Of a stretch of DNA of 54,293 bases, positions 47,288 through 54,293 are shown in pieces. Positions within the stretch are counted from its first letter, which is position 1; each line of letters begins with the position of its first letter. The position numbers and the translations under genes were made by a program. Under the pieces are notes generated by a model. That model searched no databases, was not told where the DNA came from, and was given only the letters and a program-made list of their open reading frames with translations. The stretch comes from an uncultured Ferrovum sp. (GTDB lineage: Bacteria; Pseudomonadota; Gammaproteobacteria; Burkholderiales; Ferrovaceae): positions 1 through 54,293 of the forward strand of contig CAITLJ010000039.1 of NCBI GenBank assembly GCA_903893215.1. Reading direction: 5' to 3'.

Positions 47288-48523
47288 ATGGCATTGATCG
47301 TACAAAAATACGGCGGCACTTCGGTCGCCAACCCGGAACGCATCCGCAAGGTGGCGGAACGCGTGGCACGCTTCCACAAGGCGGGGCACCAGATTGTGGT
47401 GGTGGTGTCCGCCATGAGCGGCGAAACCGACAAGCTGATCCGCCTTGCCAAGGAAGTGCAGACCACGCCCGACCCGCGTGAGCTTGACGTGGTGATTGCC
47501 ACGGGCGAGCAGGTCACCATTGGCCTGACCGCCATGGCCTTGATCCAGGCCGGCGTGCCGGCCGTGTCCTACACCGGCGCCCAGGTGCGCATCCTGACCG
47601 ACGAGTCGCATACCAAGGCGCGCATCCAGGAAATCGACCAGCACAACATGCGTGCTGATCTGGATGCCGGCAAAGTGGTGGTGGTGGCCGGTTTTCAGGG
47701 CGTGAACGAGCGCGGTGCGATCACCACGCTGGGGCGCGGCGGCTCGGACACCACGGGCGTGGCATTGGCGGCCGCGCTCGGCGCGGACGAGTGTCAGATC
47801 TACACCGACGTGGACGGTGTGTACACCACCGACCCGCGCGTGGTGCCCGAAGCGCGCCGACTGGAAACGGTCACTTTTGAGGAAATGCTGGAAATGGCCA
47901 GCATGGGCAGCAAGGTGCTGCAGATCCGCTCGGTCGAGTTCGCCGGCAAATACAAAGTCAAGTTGCGCGTCCTGTCGAGTTTTGATGACCACGGCGACGG
48001 CACACTGATCACTTTTGAGGAAGACCCCAACATGGAAAAGCCCATCATCTCCGGCATTGCGTTCAACCGTGACGAAGCCAAGCTTTCGCTGCTCGGCGTG
48101 CCCGACCGCCCGGGTATCGCCTACGCCATCCTGGGCCCAATTGGCGAAGCCAACATCGATGTCGACATGATCATCCAGAACACCAGTGTGGAGGGGTTGA
48201 CCGACTTCTCCTTCACCGTGCACCGCAATGAATTTGCCAAGGCGATGCAGATCCTCGACGAGAAGATCAAGCCCGAGATCAATGCGCGTCAGGTGGTGGG
48301 CGACAACAAGATCTGCAAGGTGTCGCTGGTGGGTGTCGGCATGCGCACCCACGCGGGTGTGGCGAGCAAGATGTTCAGTACCCTGGCACACGAGAGCATC
48401 AACATCCAGATGATTTCCACGTCGGAAATCAAGACCTCGGTGGTGATCGACGAAAAGTACATGGAGCTGGCCGTGCGCTCGCTGCATCGCGCTTTCGAGT
48501 TGGACGGCGCCGGCGGCGTCTGA
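47288..48523 (+). CDS. lysC: Aspartate kinase
   Basis: Aspartate kinase makes aspartyl-phosphate, the first step towards lysine, threonine and methionine. The N-terminal KYGGTSVANPERI holds the aspartate/ATP-binding Lys (K7), VVVVSAMSGETDKL follows, and GRGGSDTTGVALAAAL is the substrate loop. Two ACT domains occupy about 265-411 (LLGVPDRPGIAYAI and VSLVGVGMRTHAGVASKMF), where lysine and threonine usually bind for feedback control. At 411 residues it is the monofunctional alpha-type enzyme. No leader peptide or lysine riboswitch is seen in the short upstream gap. Confidence 0.97.
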   Translation: MALIVQKYGGTSVANPERIRKVAERVARFHKAGHQIVVVVSAMSGETDKLIRLAKEVQTTPDPRELDVVIATGEQVTIGLTAMALIQAGVPAVSYTGAQVRILTDESHTKARIQEIDQHNMRADLDAGKVVVVAGFQGVNERGAITTLGRGGSDTTGVALAAALGADECQIYTDVDGVYTTDPRVVPEARRLETVTFEEMLEMASMGSKVLQIRSVEFAGKYKVKLRVLSSFDDHGDGTLITFEEDPNMEKPIISGIAFNRDEAKLSLLGVPDRPGIAYAILGPIGEANIDVDMIIQNTSVEGLTDFSFTVHRNEFAKAMQILDEKIKPEINARQVVGDNKICKVSLVGVGMRTHAGVASKMFSTLAHESINIQMISTSEIKTSVVIDEKYMELAVRSLHRAFELDGAGGV

Positions 48524-48564
48524 GGCCGCGGGCTTCATCACCGCTTGCCTGCGGGGCGGTCGGC

Positions 48565-49128
48565 ATGCAAAGCATGGCCAGTCACCGCCGCCTGCCGGCA
48601 CGCACCAGTCGCGTGCCGCTGGGCCGGACGCAGCAGCAGATGCTGCTGCGTGACTGGCTGCTGCATGCCGACTCGCTGACAGCGCGCATCCGCGCGCGGT
48701 GCCGGCACTTTGACGTGCGCGTGCTTCGCCAGGGACCTGCCAGCGCGTCCCTGCTGGAACGGCAGGCCGGTATCGCCGGCGTTGCGCTGCATGTGCGTGA
48801 AGTGCTGCTGGTGGCAGACGACGTGCCGGTGGTCTGGGCCCGTACCGTGCTGCAACGGCGCGGTCTGGCGGGTCCCTGGTATTTCCTGCGACATCTGGGA
48901 ACGCGGCCGCTTGGGGCGCGCCTGTTCACTGATGCGCGGATCCGCCGCGACCGTTTCGTCTATCTTGCGCACACACAGTGGCCTGCCGGCATGCGAAGGC
49001 AGTGCCTTGGCCCACGGCCATTGGCGGCAGGGCGCACGGTGCGTCTTGTGCGCGGTGGCCGTCTTGCCGTGCTCACCGAAGTGCTGTTGCCAGGGGTGCT
49101 CGCGCTGCCTCGCGTGGAATCGGTTTGA
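48565..49128 (+). CDS. ubiC: Chorismate lyase
   Basis: UbiC converts chorismate to 4-hydroxybenzoate and pyruvate, the first step of ubiquinone synthesis. The 187-residue protein has the family arginine and helix segment LHVREVLLVADDVPVVWART near 76-95 (R78 corresponds to the catalytic Arg), GPWYFLRHLGTRPLGARLF near 103-121 and the late Glu E172 in LTEVLLPG. The start could be 48565 or the ATG three codons later. Ubiquinone is the likely acceptor for the complex I encoded in this window. Confidence 0.9.
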   Translation: MQSMASHRRLPARTSRVPLGRTQQQMLLRDWLLHADSLTARIRARCRHFDVRVLRQGPASASLLERQAGIAGVALHVREVLLVADDVPVVWARTVLQRRGLAGPWYFLRHLGTRPLGARLFTDARIRRDRFVYLAHTQWPAGMRRQCLGPRPLAAGRTVRLVRGGRLAVLTEVLLPGVLALPRVESV

Positions 49129-49164
49129 CCGCCACCCCCAGGTCCTAGTATTCTTCGCGGTTCC

Positions 49165-49257
49165 GGAGAGCTGGCCGAGTGGTCGAAGGCACTCCCCTGC
49201 TAAGGGAGCATAGGACCAAAAATTCTATCGAGGGTTCGAATCCCTCGCTCTCCGCCA
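49165..49257 (+). tRNA. tRNA-Ser (anticodon GCT)
   Basis: Acceptor GGAGAGC pairs with GCTCTCC (49247-49253); discriminator G and encoded CCA end at 49257. Anticodon stem CTCCC/GGGAG holds loop CTGCTAA, giving GCT (reads AGC and AGU). A long variable arm and GGGTTCGAATCCC T arm follow. This is the second serine tRNA in the window. Confidence 0.96.
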
Positions 49258-49268
49258 AAGTTGCAAAC

Positions 49269-49300
49269 AAAAACGCGTCCCCCGGGGCGCGTTTTTGCTT
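49269..49300 (+). terminator. Terminator after tRNA-Ser(GCT)
   Basis: AAAAACGCG (49269-49277) pairs with CGCGTTTTT (49288-49296), with a CCCC/GGGG inner part and T-rich end. It lies 11 bases after the tRNA CCA end and 20 bases before lrgA, so it separates the two. Confidence 0.88.
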
Positions 49301-49319
49301 TCTGCGTTAGCCTGACGAC

Positions 49320-49709
49320 ATGAATGCATTGACCGGAATTGCGTGGCTGCTGATTTTCCAATCCCTTGGCGAAGTGCTGTCGCGCCTGCTGCATGTGCAT
49401 CTGCCCGGTCCGGTGATCGGCATGCTGCTCCTGCTGGTGGCGCTGCGTTCGGTGCGCGTGCGCGTCCCGGTCGGCGCTGCGGCCGAAGTGCTGCTGGGTC
49501 ATTTTTCGCTGTTGTTCGTTCCTGTCGGGGTGGGGGTGATCACCCATCTTGACCTGCTTGCCCAGTACGGTAGCCGGTTGGTGCTGGTGCTGGTGCTCTC
49601 CACCTGGCTGGGTCTTGCCGTGACCGCCATGCTGCTGCGTCGCCTGCTGCGGCATGAGCGACCTGCGCCTGCCGGTGCACGCTCACCGCTTCACCGGGAA
49701 GGGAACTGA
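49320..49709 (+). CDS. lrgA: CidA/LrgA family holin-like protein
   Basis: The 129-residue protein has four hydrophobic helices and the family motifs LPGPVIGMLLLLVAL near 28-42 and FVPVGVGVITH near 66-76. LrgA/CidA proteins act with LrgB/CidB in murein hydrolase control and in pyruvate or other small-molecule transport. No good ribosome-binding site is seen before the ATG. lrgB follows after three bases, which supports joint function. Confidence 0.9.
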   Translation: MNALTGIAWLLIFQSLGEVLSRLLHVHLPGPVIGMLLLLVALRSVRVRVPVGAAAEVLLGHFSLLFVPVGVGVITHLDLLAQYGSRLVLVLVLSTWLGLAVTAMLLRRLLRHERPAPAGARSPLHREGN

Positions 49710-49712
49710 TCC

Positions 49713-50426
49713 ATGCAGGACTTCGTGCAACTGTGGGTATATCTGTCTGCCACGCCACTGTTCGGACTCACCGCAACGCTGGTGACCTACGTGGTGGCGC
49801 AGGCGTTCTACCAGCGTGTCGGCCAGGCCCCCTGGGCCAATCCGGTGCTGTGGACGGTGGTGACACTTTCTGTGCTGCTGATGGTCAGCCGCACGCCCTA
49901 TCCCACGTACTTCTCCGGGGCGCAGTTCATCCATTTCCTGCTCGGGCCGGCCGTGGTGGCGCTGGCATGGCCGCTCTGGCAACGCCGCGCGCAGCTGGCC
50001 GGCCGTCTGGGGCCTTTGCTGATCGCCGCATTGGTGGGCGGTGCCACGGCCGGTGGGAGCGCTGTGGCTATCGGCTGGTCGCTCGGCCTGCCGGTCAACC
50101 TGCTGCGCTCGCTCGCCCCCAAGTCGGTGACTGCCCCGGTGGCCATGGGCATTGCCGAGGCCTTGGGTGGCGTGCCAGCGTTGGCAGCCGTGTTTGCGGT
50201 GCTCACAGGCCTGATCGGGGCGATCAGCGCCAAATACCTGTTCGACGCCCTGGGGCCCTTCACGCCCTGTGAGCGGGGCTTTGCGCTGGGCGTGAGTGCC
50301 CACGGCATCGGCGCTGCCCGGGCCATGCAGGTACACCCGGATTCCGGTGCCTACGCCGCGCTGGCGCTCGGCATGCAGGTGGTGCTCTCTTCGGTCCTGA
50401 TTCCGCTATTGGCGCGACTGTTCTGA
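49713..50426 (+). CDS. lrgB: LrgB/CidB family membrane protein
   Basis: The 237-residue membrane protein contains the LrgB signature LRSLAPKSVTAPVAMGIAEA near 130-149 and FALGVSAHGIGAARAMQ near 189-205. About seven to eight hydrophobic helices are visible. It is the partner of the LrgA-type protein encoded three bases upstream. Homologues include plant plastidal glycolate/glycerate transporter PLGG1, a fusion of both parts. The stop lies nine bases from that of the convergent potassium channel gene. Confidence 0.92.
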   Translation: MQDFVQLWVYLSATPLFGLTATLVTYVVAQAFYQRVGQAPWANPVLWTVVTLSVLLMVSRTPYPTYFSGAQFIHFLLGPAVVALAWPLWQRRAQLAGRLGPLLIAALVGGATAGGSAVAIGWSLGLPVNLLRSLAPKSVTAPVAMGIAEALGGVPALAAVFAVLTGLIGAISAKYLFDALGPFTPCERGFALGVSAHGIGAARAMQVHPDSGAYAALALGMQVVLSSVLIPLLARLF

Positions 50427-50435
50427 AGAGATGCC

Positions 50436-51320
50436 TCAGGAGGCCGGCGGATCGGTTTCGATCACCGTATGAAAATGTTCGTAGTCCATCACTTCGCCAT
50501 GGATTGCATCCTTGATGAACAGGTCCTTGTAGCGATGCTGCCAGCGGATACGGCCGTGCCCATAGGTTTCGCGCGCCTGCATGGTCTGGCCGGTGGTTTC
50601 ATCCAGCCCCTGAATGGTCAGGATCAGGCTGGCATCGGCTTCGGCGAGCTTGTCCGGGGTCAGCTGGGCCAGCGGGCTGTGGGCGTCGATCCGGTGCACC
50701 ATGTTCCAGCCCAGCAGGAAGATCGGATGACGGTCGCGTACCAGTGGCAGGTCATGAATACGGCGCAGCCACTCGCCCTCCAGCGTGCGTTCGCGGATGA
50801 GCAGGCGAAGGTTGGCCGACGCGTCGACGATGACATTCTGGCGGGCATTCGCAGCCCGGATGATCAGGCTGCGATGGCCATCCATCGTGGTCACGATCGG
50901 GTTGCGTGCAAACATGATGCGGGAACGCGGTCGCGAAAAACGCGCGAAGATCACGCCGGTGAACAGGGCGGTACTGCTCAGCCCTGAAAAGATTTCTGCC
51001 GTAGCTACCAGGTGACTGAACGTGGTTTGCGGATGCATGTCGCCGTAACCCACGGTGGCGAAGGTTTCGACGCTGAAAAAGAAATAGCCGGCAAAACCGC
51101 CGGGAGACAGGTTGGAAATCGGAGCGCTCCCCAGACTGTAGATGCCTGCAAACAGCAGGTTGATCGCCACGAAGGCCAGGGCGGCGGTGGCAATGAACTG
51201 CGTCCAGGAAGCTGTCATTGCCAGGTGATACAGGTCCTGCAGGGGTTGCGCCGGGAGGCCGCGGGTCAGTACCCTGCGGTCTCCCAGTTCCACCACGCGC
51301 GGTGCCTTGGGTTTGCTCAT
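50436..51320 (-). CDS. KirBac-type inward-rectifier potassium channel
   Basis: The 294-residue protein has an N-terminal slide helix region (LQDLYHLAMTASW near 28-40), two membrane helices (about 41-65 and 105-128) and the K+ selectivity filter TVGYGD at 89-94. The pore helix segment YFFFSVETFA precedes it. A C-terminal immunoglobulin-like cytoplasmic domain (about 145-290) has RSLIIRAANARQN and EGEWLRRIHDLPLVRDRHP, as in KirBac proteins. It forms tetramers that conduct K+; gating ligands are not predictable. It lies 19 bases after the stop side of no other gene: the upstream catalase gene ends at 51340 on the same strand. Confidence 0.93.
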   Translation of the reverse strand: MSKPKAPRVVELGDRRVLTRGLPAQPLQDLYHLAMTASWTQFIATAALAFVAINLLFAGIYSLGSAPISNLSPGGFAGYFFFSVETFATVGYGDMHPQTTFSHLVATAEIFSGLSSTALFTGVIFARFSRPRSRIMFARNPIVTTMDGHRSLIIRAANARQNVIVDASANLRLLIRERTLEGEWLRRIHDLPLVRDRHPIFLLGWNMVHRIDAHSPLAQLTPDKLAEADASLILTIQGLDETTGQTMQARETYGHGRIRWQHRYKDLFIKDAIHGEVMDYEHFHTVIETDPPAS

Positions 51321-51339
51321 GCAGCGCGCGTCATGGGTC

Positions 51340-52332
51340 TTACTTGCCGCTCAGGCGGCGGCCGTACGACACCGCATAGGCGGTGGCGCGCATCGGCAGG
51401 ATCGGGTCGGTACCCAGTTCCACGCCCTCGGTCACGGCGGTCGGCATGAACACCTCGCCGACGCAGGCGGTGCCGCCGGCCTTCTCGATGTTGAGCGTGC
51501 CCAGGTGCACGGTCTTGCGGGTGTCTGGCCAGTCCTTGGTCGGATCGTTCAGCGAGTCGCCGGCTTCGGCGATCTGCACCGCCACGTCAATCTTGGCCGG
51601 ACCTTTGGCCACTCGCCCGGCCAGTTCTGCCGCCAGGAAATCGCCACCCTTGGCTTTGGCTTCGGCGTCGCTGAGCCCAGTGGCTTCGCCCACTGGCGTG
51701 GTCACGATCTTGCCCATGGTGATCTTGCCGGCCGCATTGACGAAGCGGAAAGCATGGATGCCATAGTAGGGTGTGGTGGCGAAGCTGGCATACACCGGAC
51801 GGGCTTCCAGCCAGGCATGCTGTCGGCCTGGGGCATCGTGCGTCTTCATGAAAGCGCCGATTTTTTCCTTGTCGCCGCTTTTCACGGTGGTCAGCAATTC
51901 AAGAAACTCGTCCGGGGTGGCGGCGGCGAACATGGGGGTGGACGCCAGGACCAGATCCATGCTGGCGTCGGCATTTGGGGTCAGGCGCACAGCCAGACCA
52001 CGGCCTTCCTTGGCATTATCGGGTGCATGGGGATTTGGGCCGCCCATGCTGAAGCGACCGCTGACCGGGTAGCTGGTACTGGCGGTATAGGCGGGTGACT
52101 TGGTGATGGCGGCGGCGGAGGCCGAGTCCGGCGTGAAGCTGCCGGTGAAACACACGCCATGGGCGTGTGCCTTGCGCAGGCCGGCGCTGGGGCCGCCGAG
52201 CGCTTGCAGCGCGTCGACCAGGTTTGCGCCAGTCGCGGTTTCTGCGGCTTGGCCTTGGAGCGGCATGGCCAAGGTGACCGCCAGGGCGATCAGGCCGGGC
52301 TTGAGCAGGGGCGAGGAGAACATGGCTTTCAT
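51340..52332 (-). CDS. Exported catalase-like (SrpA-type) heme protein
   Basis: The 330-residue protein has a signal peptide (KPGLIALAVTLAMPL, cleavage near GQAAE) followed by a minimal catalase fold. HAHGVCFTGSFTPD near 56-69 holds the distal His (H56), and GRGLAVRLTPNADASMDLVLA matches the region around the distal Asn. The length is much below standard catalases (about 480), as in the catalase-family peroxidases called SrpA or KatA-like. A periplasmic peroxidase activity is likely. The start at 52332 is chosen for AAGGAG upstream; the longer frame adds no recognisable sequence. Confidence 0.87.
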   Translation of the reverse strand: MKAMFSSPLLKPGLIALAVTLAMPLQGQAAETATGANLVDALQALGGPSAGLRKAHAHGVCFTGSFTPDSASAAAITKSPAYTASTSYPVSGRFSMGGPNPHAPDNAKEGRGLAVRLTPNADASMDLVLASTPMFAAATPDEFLELLTTVKSGDKEKIGAFMKTHDAPGRQHAWLEARPVYASFATTPYYGIHAFRFVNAAGKITMGKIVTTPVGEATGLSDAEAKAKGGDFLAAELAGRVAKGPAKIDVAVQIAEAGDSLNDPTKDWPDTRKTVHLGTLNIEKAGGTACVGEVFMPTAVTEGVELGTDPILPMRATAYAVSYGRRLSGK

Positions 52333-52389
52333 TATAGGAACACTCCTTAATATTAGGTGGCCGAACATGCCACCGACCGGACGAAGCAT

Positions 52390-52414
52390 ATTATAGTTAA
52401 TGAGTTAAGTGTAA
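52390..52414 (-). promoter_or_regulatory. Candidate promoter region of the catalase-like gene
   Basis: On the - strand a perfect TATAAT (plus-strand 52390-52395) lies about 60 bases before the start codon. The best -35-like hexamer, TTACAC (52409-52414), is only 13 bases away, so recognition may need an activator. The GTTAA element occurs twice with 8-base spacing (52396-52400 and 52404-52408). The 185-bp gap to tRNA-Arg is otherwise featureless. Confidence 0.4.
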
Positions 52415-52517
52415 TCCTGGTATGGCTGCGGACCGGATGCGGCAGGTGCCGGGTGTCACGCAGCGGCAAATATTCCTTGGCGTTTTTACGGTGCAGTGCT
52501 ATATTTCACGGCTCAGC

Positions 52518-52594
52518 GCGCCCGTAGCTCAGTTGGATAGAGTACTTGGCTACGAACCAAGGGGTCGTGGGTTCGAATCCTGCCGGGCGCGCCA
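52518..52594 (+). tRNA. tRNA-Arg (anticodon ACG), integration target
   Basis: Acceptor GCGCCCG pairs with CGGGCGC (52584-52590); discriminator G and encoded CCA end at 52594. Anticodon stem CTTGG/CCAAG holds loop CTACGAA, giving ACG (read as inosine, decodes CGU, CGC, CGA). The T arm has weak pairs but the TTCGAAT loop is normal. A tyrosine integrase gene ends at the very next base, so this tRNA is the likely attachment site of the element to the right. Confidence 0.96.
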
Positions 52595-53740
52595 TTAATT
52601 CAAGGGGTTAGCTGCGGCTAACCCCTTTCCTTTTCCGGTCTGTGCCGGATTTGTGCCCGACTGCGGCACAGCTCCTGTTCCCGGCACTGCGTCCGACACC
52701 GGCAGCGTTTCCGCCGCCGGCCTGTTCCCCGGATCCCTGCAGGGTGGCACGATGCCCTGGCCGCCCAGCCGGTCCGCATATGGCGCCAGGTGGTCCGCCG
52801 TCAGGTGCGCATACCGCCGCACCATCTCCACACTCTCCCAGCCGCCCAGTTCCTGCAGCACCGGGATCGGTGTGCCGTCCTGCACGTGCCAGCTCGCCCA
52901 GGTATGCCGCAGATCATGCCAGCGGAAATTCGCTATCCCTGCGCGCTGCAGCGCCAGATACCAGGCCTTGGTGCTGACCTGCCGGATCGGGCGCCCGCGA
53001 AAACTGAACACATGCGTCGGATGCTTCCCCACCTGTCTTACCACCACCGCCATCGCGTCTTCATTCAGCGGCACCGCAATCGCCCGTCGGGCCTTGGCCT
53101 GGTCCGGGTGAATCCAGGCGCGCCGCTTGCCCAGATCCACCTGTTCCCACAGCAGCCCGGTCATGTTGGCTCTACGCAATCCCGTCGCCAGTGACACGGC
53201 GGCGAGATCGGCCAGGTGCTCGGGCAGCTCGGCCAGCAGCGCCTTCGCTTCCTCGCGTGTGAGATAGCGGATCCGGCGTACCGGCTCCTTCAACATCCTC
53301 ACGTGCGGTGCCCGCTCCAGCCAGTCCCATGCGGTGACACACTTCCGTAGCACCGCCCGCAGAATCTCCAGCATGCGGTTCACGGTGGCGTTGGTGACCC
53401 CTTCGGACAGCTTGGCCTGGGTGATCCGGTCGATGTGCGCGCGGCTGATCTCGTCGAGCAGACGGCCATTGAGGTGAGGGTCGAGCCACCGGAAATGGAT
53501 CTTGTCCGTCTCGAGGGTGGCCTTGTGTCCCTGCTCGTTGAGCCATCGCACGACGGCGTCATTCCACGTGCGCCGCGGCCGTTCGCCCAGTCTCGCGATC
53601 CGCCACAACTCCGCCTTCAGTTTGTCGTGGTACTCCTGTGCTTCCGTCTTGCTGCCAGTCCCAGTAGTACGTCGTACCCGTTCTCCGTTGGGTGCGACGA
53701 TGTTGATCCACCAGGTGTTGCCGCGTTTGATGAGTGACAT
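52595..53740 (-). CDS. Tyrosine-type site-specific integrase
   Basis: The 381-residue protein has an N-terminal Arm-binding type region (KRGNTWWINI near 5-14), a core-binding SAM-like domain (about 58-145) and a catalytic domain. The tyrosine recombinase residues are visible: R189 in ATGLRRANM, H275 and R278 in HDLRHTWASW, W301 in LGGWES (replacing the second His) and nucleophile Y310. The C-terminus is a Pro/Gly-rich tail. The start at 53740 is preferred (AGGAAC upstream); a longer frame covers the HTH gene. The stop TAA directly abuts the tRNA-Arg 3' end, the classic layout of an island integrase. Confidence 0.94.
   Translation of the reverse strand: MSLIKRGNTWWINIVAPNGERVRRTTGTGSKTEAQEYHDKLKAELWRIARLGERPRRTWNDAVVRWLNEQGHKATLETDKIHFRWLDPHLNGRLLDEISRAHIDRITQAKLSEGVTNATVNRMLEILRAVLRKCVTAWDWLERAPHVRMLKEPVRRIRYLTREEAKALLAELPEHLADLAAVSLATGLRRANMTGLLWEQVDLGKRRAWIHPDQAKARRAIAVPLNEDAMAVVVRQVGKHPTHVFSFRGRPIRQVSTKAWYLALQRAGIANFRWHDLRHTWASWHVQDGTPIPVLQELGGWESVEMVRRYAHLTADHLAPYADRLGGQGIVPPCRDPGNRPAAETLPVSDAVPGTGAVPQSGTNPAQTGKGKGLAAANPLN
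52602..52627. terminator. Hairpin just after tRNA-Arg, within the integrase 3' end
   Basis: AAGGGGTTAGC (52602-52612) pairs perfectly with GCTAACCCCTT (52617-52627) around TGCG, followed by TTCCTTTT. It works as a terminator for tRNA-Arg and also encodes the last residues of the integrase on the other strand. It may belong to the attachment region. Confidence 0.75.
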
Positions 53741-53949
53741 GGTTCCTGTTCCTTGCCTGACGTCACTCGCAACGCTTGCCGAGGTTGAGCGTAAAGCGAG
53801 CGCATCCACTCGGCAAGATCCTCTTCCAGAAAAACCCAGGCGCGGCCTGGCTTGGCGCCGGGCAGCAAGCCCAGCTTGGCGCGCCGTCGCACTTCCTCCT
53901 CGTGCATGTGCAGGAAGGCGGCGGCTTCGGGCAGGGTGAAGGTCCGCAT
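53617..53949 (-). CDS. Excisionase-like helix-turn-helix protein
   Basis: The 110-residue protein begins MRTFTLPEAAAFLHMHEEEV and continues to an AWVFLEEDLAEWM wing: this is a winged HTH of the MerR/excisionase (AlpA-like) type, about residues 1-50. The tail is low complexity. The gene overlaps the integrase start by 124 bases in another frame, so the two are translated from one message. It probably controls integrase direction or expression. The overlap could mean that only the first half of the protein matters. Confidence 0.8.
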   Translation of the reverse strand: MRTFTLPEAAAFLHMHEEEVRRRAKLGLLPGAKPGRAWVFLEEDLAEWMRSLYAQPRQALRVTSGKEQEPCHSSNAATPGGSTSSHPTENGYDVLLGLAARRKHRSTTTN

Positions 53950-54005
53950 CGTTGTTCCTCCGATCCGTGGTTTTGCAGCAGGACTGCGGCGCACGCGTGC
54001 ATGAT

Positions 54006-54293
54006 TCAGCGCCCCAGGTAGACGGTGGTGATCTGCTCGCGCACATGGCCCAGCTCACTGCTGATGGTCAGGCGCGTTGAACCGTCGATCAATCGTTGAT
54101 CAACGCTGAGTGACTTCTGCGATGGCCCGCCGCATGCCGGACACTTCCATCCCGTCAACTCCTCGTAGCGACGCTGCGCGTAGCCGTGGCGCAAGCCGTG
54201 GATTCGCGAGATGTTTGCCTGCGCGCACACGTGCCGGAAATGCCGCAGATACTCGGCGTAGCTGCGAAACGCCGGATTGACCAGGCTCTTGCC
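54006..54293 (-). CDS. C-terminal part of a second tyrosine recombinase (partial, runs off the window)
   Basis: The frame is open from the right edge of the window and stops at 54006. Visible residues begin GKSLVNPAFRSYAEYLRHFR and continue through ISRIHGLRHGYAQRRYEELTGW to LTISSELGHVREQITTVYLGR. HGLRH supplies the H-x-x-R box, ELGH the second His and VYLGR the nucleophile Tyr, in the order of a tyrosine recombinase. The insert with CPACGGPS between the boxes is unlike the first integrase and fits the separate integrase-domain family found on ICEs and plasmid-derived islands. A GTG at 54230 is internal and not the start. Confidence 0.85.
   Translation of the reverse strand, partial: GKSLVNPAFRSYAEYLRHFRHVCAQANISRIHGLRHGYAQRRYEELTGWKCPACGGPSQKSLSVDQRLIDGSTRLTISSELGHVREQITTVYLGR

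Overview
The window is about 54 kb of GC-rich chromosome from a betaproteobacterium. The evidence is the gene order: rlmE-ftsH-folP-glmM, then a phosphate block, then tpiA-secG-tRNA-Leu-nuoA to nuoN in one run. Each is a familiar betaproteobacterial arrangement, and all 14 separate nuo genes are intact. The order and genus cannot be fixed from sequence reading alone. Almost all of the window is core genome; only the last 1.7 kb, next to a tRNA-Arg gene, looks acquired.

Layout. (1) 1-5.0 kb: end of an unidentified gene, then rlmE (rRNA methylation), ftsH (membrane protease), folP (folate) and glmM (cell-wall precursor), closely packed on the + strand. (2) 5.0-15.8 kb: a phosphorus block. sixA, a CYTH-CHAD protein and ppk lie on the - strand. 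An OlsB-like N-acyltransferase (phosphorus-free ornithine lipids), ppx and pstSCAB lie on the + strand. A near-perfect Pho box precedes pstS and a strong terminator follows pstB. No phoU, phoB or phoR is present. (3) 15.8-31.9 kb: tpiA, secG, tRNA-Leu and the complete complex I operon. (4) 31.9-41.4 kb: mixed housekeeping and accessory genes: two Nudix hydrolases, htpG behind a textbook sigma-32 promoter, an HDAC-family deacetylase, a surface-type trio (beta-propeller, polysaccharide deacetylase, sterol-desaturase-like membrane protein), rlmD, and a Bax-inhibitor-1 family protein. (5) 41.9-52.6 kb: tRNA-Ser(TGA), a secreted repeat-like protein of unknown role, a three-PAS diguanylate cyclase, threonine aldolase, a radical SAM protein, aspartate kinase, chorismate lyase, tRNA-Ser(GCT), LrgA/LrgB, a KirBac-type potassium channel, a periplasmic catalase-like protein and tRNA-Arg(ACG). 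(6) 52.6-54.3 kb: the edge of an integrated element with a tyrosine integrase whose stop codon touches the tRNA, an excisionase-like HTH protein, and the C-terminal end of a second, different recombinase that runs out of the window.

How the genes work together. The phosphorus block covers import of phosphate (PstSCAB), storage as polyphosphate (Ppk), its hydrolysis (Ppx), polyphosphate binding or triphosphate chemistry (CYTH-CHAD) and membrane-lipid economy (OlsB). The nuo genes form one respiratory complex.

I did not find a clearly undescribed system. The best leads are the element edge with two recombinases, the repeated ATGTGAC motif between ppk and olsB, a 48-codon ORF resembling the tail of a chemotaxis receptor, and the surface-type trio whose deacetylase has an altered metal motif.
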